Assembly: GCF_014845095.1 (NCBI RefSeq)
Contig: NZ_NKUG01000072.1
Coordinates: forward strand, 1 to 54,679
Source of the DNA: Methylobacterium bullatum
GTDB taxonomy: Bacteria; Pseudomonadota; Alphaproteobacteria; Rhizobiales; Beijerinckiaceae
Length of the DNA: 54,679 nucleotides
Direction: 5' to 3'
In this document: positions 15,404 to 22,977 of the stretch, piece after piece
Position numbering within the stretch: the first letter of the stretch is position 1
How the letters are laid out: the number at the start of each line of letters is the position of its first letter
Position numbers and translations under genes: made by a program
Notes under the pieces: model-generated
What the model was told of the DNA's origin: nothing
The model's database searches: none
The model's input: the letters and a program-made list of their open reading frames with translations, nothing else

Positions 15404-15540
15404 GCGACCCCAACATCGTCGCGAACCTCGTGTGGGCCTTCGTCCTCTGCGTGGTCGGCGTGGCCTGGGCCGTCGCTTGGGCTGCCAAGGGGGCGGGGAA
15501 GACCACCGTCCACATCCATCACCATCGGGAGCCAGAATGA
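15400..15540 (+). CDS. 46-residue membrane peptide with His-rich tail
   Basis: MSDPNIVANLVWAFVLCVVG starts a single hydrophobic helix (about residues 9-29). The tail GKTTVHIHHHREPE is unusually rich in His. ATGA overlaps on both sides support translation. The function is unknown; metal binding by the tail is possible. Confidence 0.5.
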   Translation: MSDPNIVANLVWAFVLCVVGVAWAVAWAAKGAGKTTVHIHHHREPE

Positions 15541-15980
15541 TGCCTCCCCTCACCGACAAGGCAGCCAGCTTCGCCAGAACCGAAACAGAGGAGGGGACCG
15601 TGGGAGACGTACCGGAGATGGTCGAGAGGGTCGCGAGGGCGATCTGGGATGCCGAGAATAGCGTAGACGGAGACACCATCGGTACGATGATCCACGCCTC
15701 GGACGTCGTGCAAGTCCATGGTGACGACAAGGGTATTCCGGCGGCAATGGAAGTCTGCCGGACAATCGCGCGTGCTGCCATCGCCGCAATGCGCGAGCCG
15801 ACCGACGAGATGCGTTATGCCGGCTGGTTTAATCGCCTCAAGTTTCGTGGAGAAACTGACGAGGCCGCCGCCAGAATGGCAATCGAAAAGGTCCGCGACC
15901 ACCGGCAAAGTTGGGAAGACCTGTCGAGTTATCGCACTTCCATCGACGCCGCCCTCGGCAACGCGGAGGTGGCGCGATGA
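15537..15980 (+). CDS. hypothetical early protein
   Basis: The 147-residue protein has the helical pattern VPEMVERVARAIWDAEN, then CRTIARAAIAAMREPTDEMR, common in phage proteins of unknown role. The C-terminus contains DEAAARMAIEKVRDH. The ATG at 15537 overlaps the previous stop. Confidence 0.6.
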   Translation: MMPPLTDKAASFARTETEEGTVGDVPEMVERVARAIWDAENSVDGDTIGTMIHASDVVQVHGDDKGIPAAMEVCRTIARAAIAAMREPTDEMRYAGWFNRLKFRGETDEAAARMAIEKVRDHRQSWEDLSSYRTSIDAALGNAEVAR

Positions 15981-16237
15981 GCGAGACAATCGCCGAACAG
16001 ATCGTCCGTCTGCTGGACGCCATCGCGAACAAGTACGACGGGCTCCGGTACGTCGAACCTCTCGTTGAGCAGGCCAGCCACCGCTACGGCGAGCTAAAAA
16101 GCCAAGGCCGTGACTTCGGCACGTCATCTCGGATTGCTCGCTCGGAAGCTGTGGCGGCGCTGATCAATCGCGGCGGGCATCTGCCTCCCGCGCCAGAGTT
16201 CGACGACGCTGGCGAAGTCGCCCCTCCCTCCGCCTAA
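15977..16237 (+). CDS. hypothetical early protein
   Basis: This 86-residue helical protein (IAEQIVRLLDAIANKYDGLR) has a flexible C-terminus. It overlaps the upstream gene by ATGA. No family is recognised. Confidence 0.55.
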   Translation: MSETIAEQIVRLLDAIANKYDGLRYVEPLVEQASHRYGELKSQGRDFGTSSRIARSEAVAALINRGGHLPPAPEFDDAGEVAPPSA

Positions 16238-16258
16238 CCCTCATCCCGGAGACGCCCG

Positions 16259-16870
16259 ATGGCCTTCGCACGCACGCCAGAACAGATCGAACGCTTCAGG
16301 AGCCTCGCAGCGCCCCGTCGTGAGGCCAATGGCCGGAAGCAGCGCCCAACCACCTCGGCAGGCCGTGTGGAGGCCAGGAAGGCAAAGGACGACATGTCTG
16401 AGACCGAAGCACTGAGCGTCGCCCTGAGCCAGCCGCATCGGAGGCCGTTCAAGTCCTCGCGCCTGGATCCGAAACTCGGCATGCGCGACCAGCGGGTGGG
16501 ATACCCCATCGGCCGCCTCTACCTCGAAGGCCAACTCACCATCGACCAGTTCAACACCAGCCACCGCTACATCGAGCTCTACGAGAGGTATGCCCATCAG
16601 GTGGTCGGCGTCGCGCCGAAGTTCCCGTGCCAAGCCATCAGCGATGCGCCGGGAGGGAAGGGCACCGGCCGGGAGATGACGTTCGAGGAGGCCGACAAGA
16701 TCAAGGCGCAGTGGCATGAAGCCCAGACTGCCCTAGCCGACACCGGCGAATGGTCCGCTTGCGCCGGCGCCCTCGTCGCCATTGGCGTGATGCTCAAGAA
16801 CCCGAGGAACGACGCCGAACTCGGCGCGCTCAGAGTCGGCCTAAACGCCCTCCACAAAACGTGGAAGTAG
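16259..16870 (+). CDS. last gene of the rightward early operon, conserved phage protein
   Basis: This is a 203-residue protein. After a basic N-terminus it has VALSQPHRRPF, then GYPIGRLYLEGQLTIDQFN and the helix RYIELYERYAHQVV. These blocks are familiar from alphaproteobacterial phages just before the packaging genes, where a late-gene regulator or packaging helper is possible but unproven. It is followed by a strong terminator, so it closes the operon. Confidence 0.6.
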   Translation: MAFARTPEQIERFRSLAAPRREANGRKQRPTTSAGRVEARKAKDDMSETEALSVALSQPHRRPFKSSRLDPKLGMRDQRVGYPIGRLYLEGQLTIDQFNTSHRYIELYERYAHQVVGVAPKFPCQAISDAPGGKGTGREMTFEEADKIKAQWHEAQTALADTGEWSACAGALVAIGVMLKNPRNDAELGALRVGLNALHKTWK

Positions 16871-16932
16871 GGCGTTGACACGGCGTTCAAAAAATTCCAT
16901 GGTCACGTCGTTATCGGGCGCTTTGCGTCCTC

Positions 16933-16967
16933 AGGGCTGGTCCGCAGGGGCTGGCCCTTTTGTTTTT
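16933..16967 (+). terminator. rho-independent terminator of the rightward early operon
   Basis: Arms GGGCTGGTCC (16934-16943) and GGGCTGGCCC (16948-16957) pair over 10 bp with three G-T wobbles around a GCAG loop, followed by TTTTGTTTTT. It separates the early genes from the late genes, so late expression probably needs antitermination or its own promoter. Confidence 0.8.
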
Positions 16968-17028
16968 CCGCCCGCATCGTCCCGCCCATCCCCCAATTCG
17001 CCGCTGAAACTTCCTCCGCGAGGCCCGC

Positions 17029-17262
17029 ATGTTCGGCATGTTCACCCGACGCAGCGAGGACGAACAGAAGCGCAAGCGTGAAGCCGAAGATCGCGCCCGG
17101 CTCGCTCGCTTCAACAATGACTCGGCCGGCATCGTTAGCAGCTACCCCTGGCCGCTCGGTGTCTCAGGCGCCGGTGGTCACACCACACACTCAGCCGAAT
17201 GCTCGCCGTCCGATAGCGGCTCATCGTCCAGTGATAGCGGATCGTGCGGCGGCGGCGACTGA
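17029..17262 (+). CDS. hypothetical protein with Ser/Gly/Cys-rich tail
   Basis: The 77-residue protein has a basic helical N-terminus (RRSEDEQKRKREAEDRARLA) and a tail of Ser, Asp, Gly and Cys. GAGG precedes the ATG. Similar small proteins stand before the HNH/terminase block in other phages. No function is known. Confidence 0.5.
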   Translation: MFGMFTRRSEDEQKRKREAEDRARLARFNNDSAGIVSSYPWPLGVSGAGGHTTHSAECSPSDSGSSSSDSGSCGGGD

Positions 17263-17265
17263 GCA

Positions 17266-17604
17266 GTGCCCAAACCTCTCAATAAGCGAGAACGCAACAG
17301 AGAGTACGACGCTAGGCGCAGGCAGTCGAAGCCCTGGCGTAAGCTGTATGGTACCGCCCGCTGGCAGGCACTGAGAGCCGAGCAGCTGACCCGCTCTCCA
17401 CTCTGCGAGAGATGCAGCACCGACGATCGTCCGATCATCGCCACTGTGGTTCACCACAAGGAGCGACACCACGGCGACGAGGCATTGTTCTTCGGTAGCC
17501 TTCTGGCCTCGTCCTGCTCCGACTGCCACGACATCGATGAGCAGCGCATCGAGAGAGGCGGACAGGCAAGGCAGATGGTTGGTGCTGATGGGTGGCCGAT
17601 ATAG
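17266..17604 (+). CDS. HNH endonuclease of the packaging module
   Basis: The 112-residue protein has the pattern of HNH proteins encoded just before terminase in HK97-type phages: KLYGTARWQALRAEQLTRSP, CERC, VVHHKERHHGD and ASSCSDCHD, giving two Cys pairs and the HNH histidines. In HK97-like phages such a protein works with TerL to cut at cos. It starts at GTG 17266 and is followed by the probable cos region. Confidence 0.85.
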   Translation: MPKPLNKRERNREYDARRRQSKPWRKLYGTARWQALRAEQLTRSPLCERCSTDDRPIIATVVHHKERHHGDEALFFGSLLASSCSDCHDIDEQRIERGGQARQMVGADGWPI

Positions 17605-17610
17605 GCCCCA

Positions 17611-17860
17611 GAAATTAGCAGCAGCGATCAGAGCTAACCCTGCGTCCTGCTCCGAAAATCCGGGCGTGCCCGGAAATTAGTAGAGAGTTCGAGCCGTAAC
17701 CCTGTGTCCTATGGCAAAAATCGGGGTCGCAGGGTCTTCGACATGATCCATGTGTTGCATCGATGCAACGTTTGGAACCCTGTCCGCCAGCCCTTCGTGC
17801 GTTGCAAATAGGTCACGCTAGGGCAGGGGGGGGTATCTGAAGTCTAGGAGGCAAAATCCT
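17611..17860 (+). other. candidate cos / terminase-binding region
   Basis: The 311-bp gap between the HNH gene and TerS holds a 62-bp imperfect direct repeat (17611-17672, 17673-17734). Its shared blocks are GAAATTAG, TAACCCTGYGTCCT and an AAAATC-GGG element. AACCCTGTCC recurs near 17777. A 16-bp palindrome (17754-17769), a G-run near 17825 and an inverted repeat GGAGG/CCTCC near 17847-17863 follow. Position between HNH and TerS is where cos lies in HK97-type phages. Confidence 0.55.
17754..17769. repeat. 16-bp perfect palindrome
   Basis: GTTGCATCGATGCAAC is perfectly self-complementary. It lies between the 62-bp repeats and TerS. A further GTTGCAA stands near 17801. It could be a dimer-binding site for TerS, the HNH protein or a regulator of late genes. 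Confidence 0.6.
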
Positions 17861-17915
17861 CCGGACCGGGGCCCAATCTCTTCTTCCATAAACGCCCTCA
17901 AAAAAGATTTCGGAC

Positions 17916-18326
17916 ATGGGTTCGCGCGGTAAAATTTCTTCAGCATCAATGAGCGTCGCCAGTGCGACGCCTGTCGATGTGATCCAGCGCCCCGACGCCC
18001 CATACGACCTCACAGACGAACAATCCGAAGAGTGGTGGGCCGTCGTCAATCGGATGCCGGCGGATTGGTTTCCGCGAGAAACGCATTCGATGCTGGCGCA
18101 GTATTGTAGGCACGTCGTTGCGGCACGCCGCGTGTCTCAGCTCATAGGGAATGCCGAAGGGTCTGACCCATTCGATGTTGAGGCCTACGACAGGCTCTTG
18201 AAGATGCAGGAGCGCGAGGGCCGCGCACTCTCATCGCTCGCGACCCGCATGCGGCTTTCGCAGCAAACGACCTACGACAAATCGAAGAAGAAACCTTCGG
18301 CAGCTAAACGGCCGTGGGAAGCCTAA
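17916..18326 (+). CDS. terS: terminase small subunit
   Basis: This 136-residue protein shows the P27-like small terminase pattern: DLTDEQSEEWWAVVNRMPAD, then HSMLAQYCRHVVAARRVSQL and a C-terminal helix EREGRALSSLATRMRLSQQT with a basic end. It should bind the cos region just upstream and recruit TerL. The partner TerL is separated from it by an inserted endonuclease gene. Confidence 0.8.
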   Translation: MGSRGKISSASMSVASATPVDVIQRPDAPYDLTDEQSEEWWAVVNRMPADWFPRETHSMLAQYCRHVVAARRVSQLIGNAEGSDPFDVEAYDRLLKMQEREGRALSSLATRMRLSQQTTYDKSKKKPSAAKRPWEA

Positions 18327-18365
18327 ACAGCTTTCAGTTTAGTCCGGCTGTGGTATCTTTTGCGG

Positions 18366-19118
18366 GTGAATTACTCTCGCATCTATTCCGAATTTATCGC
18401 CAATCGGCGCGCGCGATCGACGCCATATGGCTATAGCGAGCGCCATCACATTGTTCCCCGCGCCCTCGGTGGCGGCGACGATAACGAGAACCTGATCGAC
18501 CTAACGGCAGAGGATCACTTTTTCGCGCACCTGTTACTCGCGAAGATCCACGGCGGTAAGCTCTGGGCTCCGATCGCCTTTATGGTGGGTGGCTCCCGCA
18601 AAGACTACCGGCCGATCGTTTCGCGTGCTCGGTATGGCTGGGCATCGCGAGCGATGGCGCGGGCCGCATCAGGCAAGAATGCGCGTCAGTACGATTGGAC
18701 GGAACACCGTCTTGAACACGACGATGGGCGCGTCTGGGTAGGCACGCAGGCGGATATGCACGTTGTTCTTGGAATGACGAGGGCACTCGCCAACCTGCTA
18801 ATCAAAGGACGCATCGGCTCGGCCAACGGCTGGTTCCCAGCCGGAAAGCGCCCACCCTACGTCGGACGTGGATCGCGCAATGGCGCTGCCCACCCCATGC
18901 ACAGGGCGGAACTTATCAACTTCCTTCACGTGGATGGGCGCTCGTTCTCTGGGACACAGTTTCAGCTTCATCGAGAGCACGGCGTCACAAAGAGCGCGGC
19001 ATGTAATCTTGCGCGCGGGAAGGTGAAGGTCGCGAATGGCTGGTACGTCGAGGGCACCGCGCTCCCGACAACCGGGCGGGGCGCGCGTTGGCTCAAAATC
19101 GCAAGCGCTTCGGTCTGA
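18366..19118 (+). CDS. HNH homing-type endonuclease inserted between TerS and TerL
   Basis: This 250-residue protein has an HNH nuclease domain early (YSERHHIVPRALGGGDDNEN, LIDLTAEDHFFAHLL). A long C-terminal part follows with repeated DNA-binding units ending ANGWF and ANGWYVEG, like NUMOD-type modules. That layout is typical of free-standing homing endonucleases. I take the GTG at 18366 as start; a TTG at 18360 is the alternative. Its 3' end overlaps the TerL reading frame by 83 bases. It likely spreads by cutting terminase loci that lack it. Confidence 0.8.
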   Translation: MNYSRIYSEFIANRRARSTPYGYSERHHIVPRALGGGDDNENLIDLTAEDHFFAHLLLAKIHGGKLWAPIAFMVGGSRKDYRPIVSRARYGWASRAMARAASGKNARQYDWTEHRLEHDDGRVWVGTQADMHVVLGMTRALANLLIKGRIGSANGWFPAGKRPPYVGRGSRNGAAHPMHRAELINFLHVDGRSFSGTQFQLHREHGVTKSAACNLARGKVKVANGWYVEGTALPTTGRGARWLKIASASV

Positions 19119-20619
19119 CCGCAACATAGCGTGGTGCGAGAAGTACCTTCGTATTCCTGAAGGCAAATTTGTCGGCCAGCCATTGCAGATGGCCGACTTC
19201 ATGAAAGACGATTTCCGGGCGATCTACGACAATCCCCACGGAACTCGTCGGGCAATCATTTCGAGGGCCAGAAAGAACTCCAAGACCACCGAGAGCGCGA
19301 TGATCCTCTTGCTGCACCTTTGCGGCCCTGAGGCTAATCCAAACTCGCAGTTGTTCAGCGCGGCCCAGTCTCGCGACCAGGCTGCCGTTCTGTTCGCCCT
19401 TGCGGCGAAGATGGTGCGACTTTCGCCCGACCTGTCCGGCTTCGTCACCGTCAGAGACACGGCCAAGCAGCTCTTCTGTGCCGAGCTTGGCACGCTTTAC
19501 CGGGCTCTTTCGGCGGATGCGTCTACCGCTTTTGGTCTTTCACCATCGCTCGTGGTGCATGACGAACTAGGGCAGGTCAAAGGCCCCCGTTCGCCACTTT
19601 ACGAAGCCCTAGAGACCGCTACCGCGGCACAGGCCGAGCCGCTTTCGATCGTCATCAGTACGCAGGCGCCAACTGAAGCTGACCTGCTCTCGGTTCTGAT
19701 CGACGACGCCCTCACTGGCGCAGACCCACGCACGGTGTTGCGGTTCAACACCGCCCCTATGGACCTAGATCCGTTCTCCGAGGAAGCTATTCGGGCGGCC
19801 AACCCGGCTTTCGACATCTTCATGAACAAGGCCGAAGTCCTGGCGATGGCTGAGGACGCGCGTCGGATGCCCAGCCGACAGGCAGAGTACGAAAACCTCG
19901 TTACCAACAGACGGGTTGAAACCAATACACCGTTCATCTCCCGTGGCGTCTGGTTGGCCAATACGGGGGAAGCGGTCGCAGATTTCGAGGGACTGCCGAT
20001 CTATGGCGGATTGGATCTTTCGGAGACGAACGATCTCACAGCCTTAGTTCTCACAGCACCGGTTGCCGGCCTCTGGCATGTTAGGCCAACGTTCTGGCTT
20101 CCTGGTGACGAGTTGGCTGAGCGTGCTCGTAAAGACCGGGTGCCCTATGACATCTGGCGCAATCAAGGCCACCTAATCGCGGTCCCCGGTCGTTCGATCG
20201 AGTACGAGTGGGTTGCGAAACAGTTACGTGACACGTTCGACCGCTACGATGTGCGCCAGATCGCGTTCGATCGGTGGAACTTCAAGCATTTGAAGCCGTG
20301 GCTCGAAAAGGCCGGCTTCACCGAGGAAGAGCTCGGGCGCTTTCAGGAGTTCGGCCAGGGGTTCCAGAGCATGTCTCCGGCCCTTCGAGAGTTGGAAAGC
20401 CTGCTTCTCAATGAGAAGCTTGCTCACGGCGCCCACCCTGTTTTGACGATGTGTGCGGCGAACGCGGTCGTCCAACCCGATCCGGCCGGCAACCGCAAGC
20501 TATCCAAATCACGCAGCCGAGGCCGCATCGACGGCATGGTGGCGCTCGCGATGGCGATGTCGGTCGCCTCTACGCACACGGTCGAACCTGAGCGCTCCTA
20601 TCAGATGCTCTTCGTCTGA
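19036..20619 (+). CDS. terL: terminase large subunit
   Basis: The 527-residue packaging motor has an ATPase domain with the variant Walker A SRARKNSKTTES near residue 75 and Walker B LVVHDELGQV near 173. The RNase H-like nuclease follows, with acidic residues in YGGLDLSETND (about 325), IAFDRWNF and GRIDGMVALAMA. It belongs to the HK97-type TerL group. The ATG at 19036 lies inside the upstream HNH gene; the family-like part begins near residue 30 (RNIAWCEKYL), so the true start is uncertain. Confidence 0.93.
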   Translation: MAGTSRAPRSRQPGGARVGSKSQALRSDRNIAWCEKYLRIPEGKFVGQPLQMADFMKDDFRAIYDNPHGTRRAIISRARKNSKTTESAMILLLHLCGPEANPNSQLFSAAQSRDQAAVLFALAAKMVRLSPDLSGFVTVRDTAKQLFCAELGTLYRALSADASTAFGLSPSLVVHDELGQVKGPRSPLYEALETATAAQAEPLSIVISTQAPTEADLLSVLIDDALTGADPRTVLRFNTAPMDLDPFSEEAIRAANPAFDIFMNKAEVLAMAEDARRMPSRQAEYENLVTNRRVETNTPFISRGVWLANTGEAVADFEGLPIYGGLDLSETNDLTALVLTAPVAGLWHVRPTFWLPGDELAERARKDRVPYDIWRNQGHLIAVPGRSIEYEWVAKQLRDTFDRYDVRQIAFDRWNFKHLKPWLEKAGFTEEELGRFQEFGQGFQSMSPALRELESLLLNEKLAHGAHPVLTMCAANAVVQPDPAGNRKLSKSRSRGRIDGMVALAMAMSVASTHTVEPERSYQMLFV

Positions 20620-20638
20620 CCCGGCAAGGGACAATCAC

Positions 20639-22591
20639 ATGAACCGTGCGTATTCCATCCTCGCCGTAAAGGCGGTGGACGATGACCAGCGCGTGATCCG
20701 CGGCGTTGCCACCACGCCGAACCCCGATCGCGTTGGCGACATCGTTGACCCCCTGGGCGTCAAGTTCACAAACCCGATGCCGCTCTTGCACCAGCATGAC
20801 AGCGGGCGTCCGGTCGGCACCGTGAAATTCGACCGTCCTACCAAGGATGGCATCCAATTCGAGGCTTCCTTGCCTCGGATCGACGAGCCCGGTCCCCTGA
20901 AGGACCGCGTCGACACTGCGTGGGGCGAGGTGAAGGCCGGACTGGTCCGTGCCGTCTCCATCGGCTTCCGCACTCTGTCGGACGGCTACGAGGTCATGAA
21001 GGATGGCGGCATCCGCTACCTTCAGACCGAGGTCATGGAGCTTTCGCTCGTGACCATCCCGGCCAATGCCGACGCCAAGATCTCCCTCATCAAGTCGATC
21101 GACGCCCCTTTGCTGGCCGCGACAGGCAAGCAGCCGAGCGACGCTGACCGACCCGCGACCCCCGGCGCTACGGGCTCCCAATCACCCATCAGCCCGTCGA
21201 AAGGGGCTCGCATCATGTCCAAGACCTTCGCAGAACAGATCACCGCCTTCGAGGCGACCCGACAGGCCAAGTCGGCCCGCATGTCGGAACTCATGAACAA
21301 GGCCGCCGACGAGGGCTCGACCCTCGATGCGAGCCAGACCGAGGAATACGACGGCCTCGCCGATGAGGTGAAGTCGATCGACGCCCACCTTGTTCGCCTC
21401 TCCGATCTGGAGAAGGCCAACCGCGCCGCCGCCAAGCCCGTCGAAGGCGTGAAGGGCACCGAGACCGGCTCTCAGGTCCGTTCCGGCGTCCGCGTCGAGG
21501 TGAAGGGCAACAACCTGCCCAAGGGCACCAGCTTCACCCGCTATGCGATGGCCCTTGCCCTCGGCAAGGGCAACCTCATGCAGTCCGCTGAGATCGCCAA
21601 GGGCTGGGGCGACAGCACCCCTGAGGTCGAGAAGGTGCTGAAGGCAGCCGTGGCCGCCGGCAACACCACCGACCCCAACTGGGCCAAGCCCCTGGTCGAG
21701 TACCAGAACATGGCCTCGGAGTTCGCCGAGCTTCTGCGCCCCATGACCATCGTCGGTCGCATCGAGGGGCTTCGTCGCGTTCCCTTCAACATCAAGATCC
21801 CTCGTCAGACCGCAGGCTCGTCCGCGTCTTGGGTCGGTGAGGGCAAGCCGAAGCCGGTCAGCGCTCTGGCGTTCGATCAGATCTTGCTTGGCCACACCAA
21901 GCTCGCCGGTATCGTCGTCCTGACCGACGAGCTCGTGCGCCTGTCTAACCCTGCGGCGGAAGGCATCGTCCGCCAGGATCTCGCGGCCACCATCGTTCAG
22001 ACGATGGACCGTGACTTCGTCGATCCCGGCAAGGCTGCCGTCGCCGATGTGTCGCCGGCCTCCATCACCAACGGCGTCACCCCCGTGGCAGCCAGCGGCA
22101 CGGATGCCGATGCCGTTCGCGCCGATGTGCGCGCTGTGATGAACAAGTTCGTCGTGGCGAACATGTCCCTCGCGGGTGCGGTCTGGATCATGACCGAGCA
22201 GGAAGCTCTTGCTCTCGCGATGATGCAGAACCCGCTGGGTCAGGCCGAGTTCAACGGCCTCGCCATCAACGGCGGCACGGGCGGCACCTTCTTCGGTCTG
22301 CCGGTCATCCTGTCGGAGAACATCCCTGCCGGCGCTACCGGCTCGCGGATCATCCTCGCCAAGGCCAACGAGATCCTTCTCGCCGACGACGGCGAGGTGC
22401 TTCTCGACTCCAGCAACCAGGCCTCCCTGGAGATGGATAGCGCCCCCGCCACGCCGTCCGCGACCACCGTCATGGTCTCGCTGTGGCAGCACAACATGGT
22501 CGGCATTCGCGCCGAGCGGTACGTGAACTGGGCCAAGCGCCGCGCTGGTGCCGTCCAGTTCATCGACAATGCCGCTTACGGCACCGTCTGA
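20639..22591 (+). CDS. prohead protease fused to HK97-fold major capsid protein
   Basis: This 650-residue protein joins two activities. Residues 1-150 are an HK97-type prohead protease, with the His in LLHQHDSGRPVG and the Ser in VRAVSIGFR. After a linker the capsid protein starts near residue 193 (MSKTFAEQITAFEATRQ, a coiled delta/scaffold region). The HK97 fold follows (LLRPMTIVGRIEGLRRVPFN, SWVGEGKPKPVS, GGTFFGLPVILSENI). I use the ATG at 20639 with an AAGGGA upstream. The in-frame ATG at 21215 follows GAAAGGGG and may give capsid alone. Cleavage or internal initiation would yield mature subunits. Confidence 0.9.
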   Translation: MNRAYSILAVKAVDDDQRVIRGVATTPNPDRVGDIVDPLGVKFTNPMPLLHQHDSGRPVGTVKFDRPTKDGIQFEASLPRIDEPGPLKDRVDTAWGEVKAGLVRAVSIGFRTLSDGYEVMKDGGIRYLQTEVMELSLVTIPANADAKISLIKSIDAPLLAATGKQPSDADRPATPGATGSQSPISPSKGARIMSKTFAEQITAFEATRQAKSARMSELMNKAADEGSTLDASQTEEYDGLADEVKSIDAHLVRLSDLEKANRAAAKPVEGVKGTETGSQVRSGVRVEVKGNNLPKGTSFTRYAMALALGKGNLMQSAEIAKGWGDSTPEVEKVLKAAVAAGNTTDPNWAKPLVEYQNMASEFAELLRPMTIVGRIEGLRRVPFNIKIPRQTAGSSASWVGEGKPKPVSALAFDQILLGHTKLAGIVVLTDELVRLSNPAAEGIVRQDLAATIVQTMDRDFVDPGKAAVADVSPASITNGVTPVAASGTDADAVRADVRAVMNKFVVANMSLAGAVWIMTEQEALALAMMQNPLGQAEFNGLAINGGTGGTFFGLPVILSENIPAGATGSRIILAKANEILLADDGEVLLDSSNQASLEMDSAPATPSATTVMVSLWQHNMVGIRAERYVNWAKRRAGAVQFIDNAAYGTV

Positions 22592-22654
22592 TCGACTACC
22601 CGCTAACGGGGCTGGCGCACATCGCGCCGGCCCCTCTCATTTCGTGAGGCGACT

Positions 22655-22975
22655 ATGTCCAAGGTCGATCTGATCGCCACCAAGTCGATGCGATACGGTG
22701 GCCGCGCGCTCACCGTTGGCGAGCCTTTCCAGGCTTCTCGCCGTGATGCGCGCACGCTCGGAGCCATCGGCAAAGCCGAAGCCGCCCCCGAGGTCGATCC
22801 CGAAGAGGTCGAACGCCAGAAGCTACTGGAGCGCCTGCGTGGCGAGTACCAGAAGGCCAAGGGCGAAGACCCCGATATGCGTTGGGGCGTGCCGCGCCTT
22901 GAGCAGGAAATTGCCGCGGCTGTGAAGGCCAAGACGCAGACCTATCAGCGTCGCGATCTGCGCGCCGAGGACTGA
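22655..22975 (+). CDS. small head-associated protein
   Basis: The 106-residue protein starts with a small beta domain (SMRYGGRALTVGEPFQASRR) of the kind (DUF7302-like) found in head gene clusters, then a charged helical tail. It lies between capsid and portal. It may be a head-completion or scaffold helper; no direct evidence. Confidence 0.6.
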   Translation: MSKVDLIATKSMRYGGRALTVGEPFQASRRDARTLGAIGKAEAAPEVDPEEVERQKLLERLRGEYQKAKGEDPDMRWGVPRLEQEIAAAVKAKTQTYQRRDLRAED

Positions 22976-22977
22976 TC

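Noticed and set aside
16875..16903. TTGACA before the early terminator as a late promoter
   Set aside because: The spacer of 17 bp leads to CATGGT, a poor -10 element, and a strong terminator follows within 60 bases.
21182..22492. 436-residue open frame antisense to the capsid gene
   Set aside because: Shadow of the protease-capsid gene; no motif and no plausible start signal.
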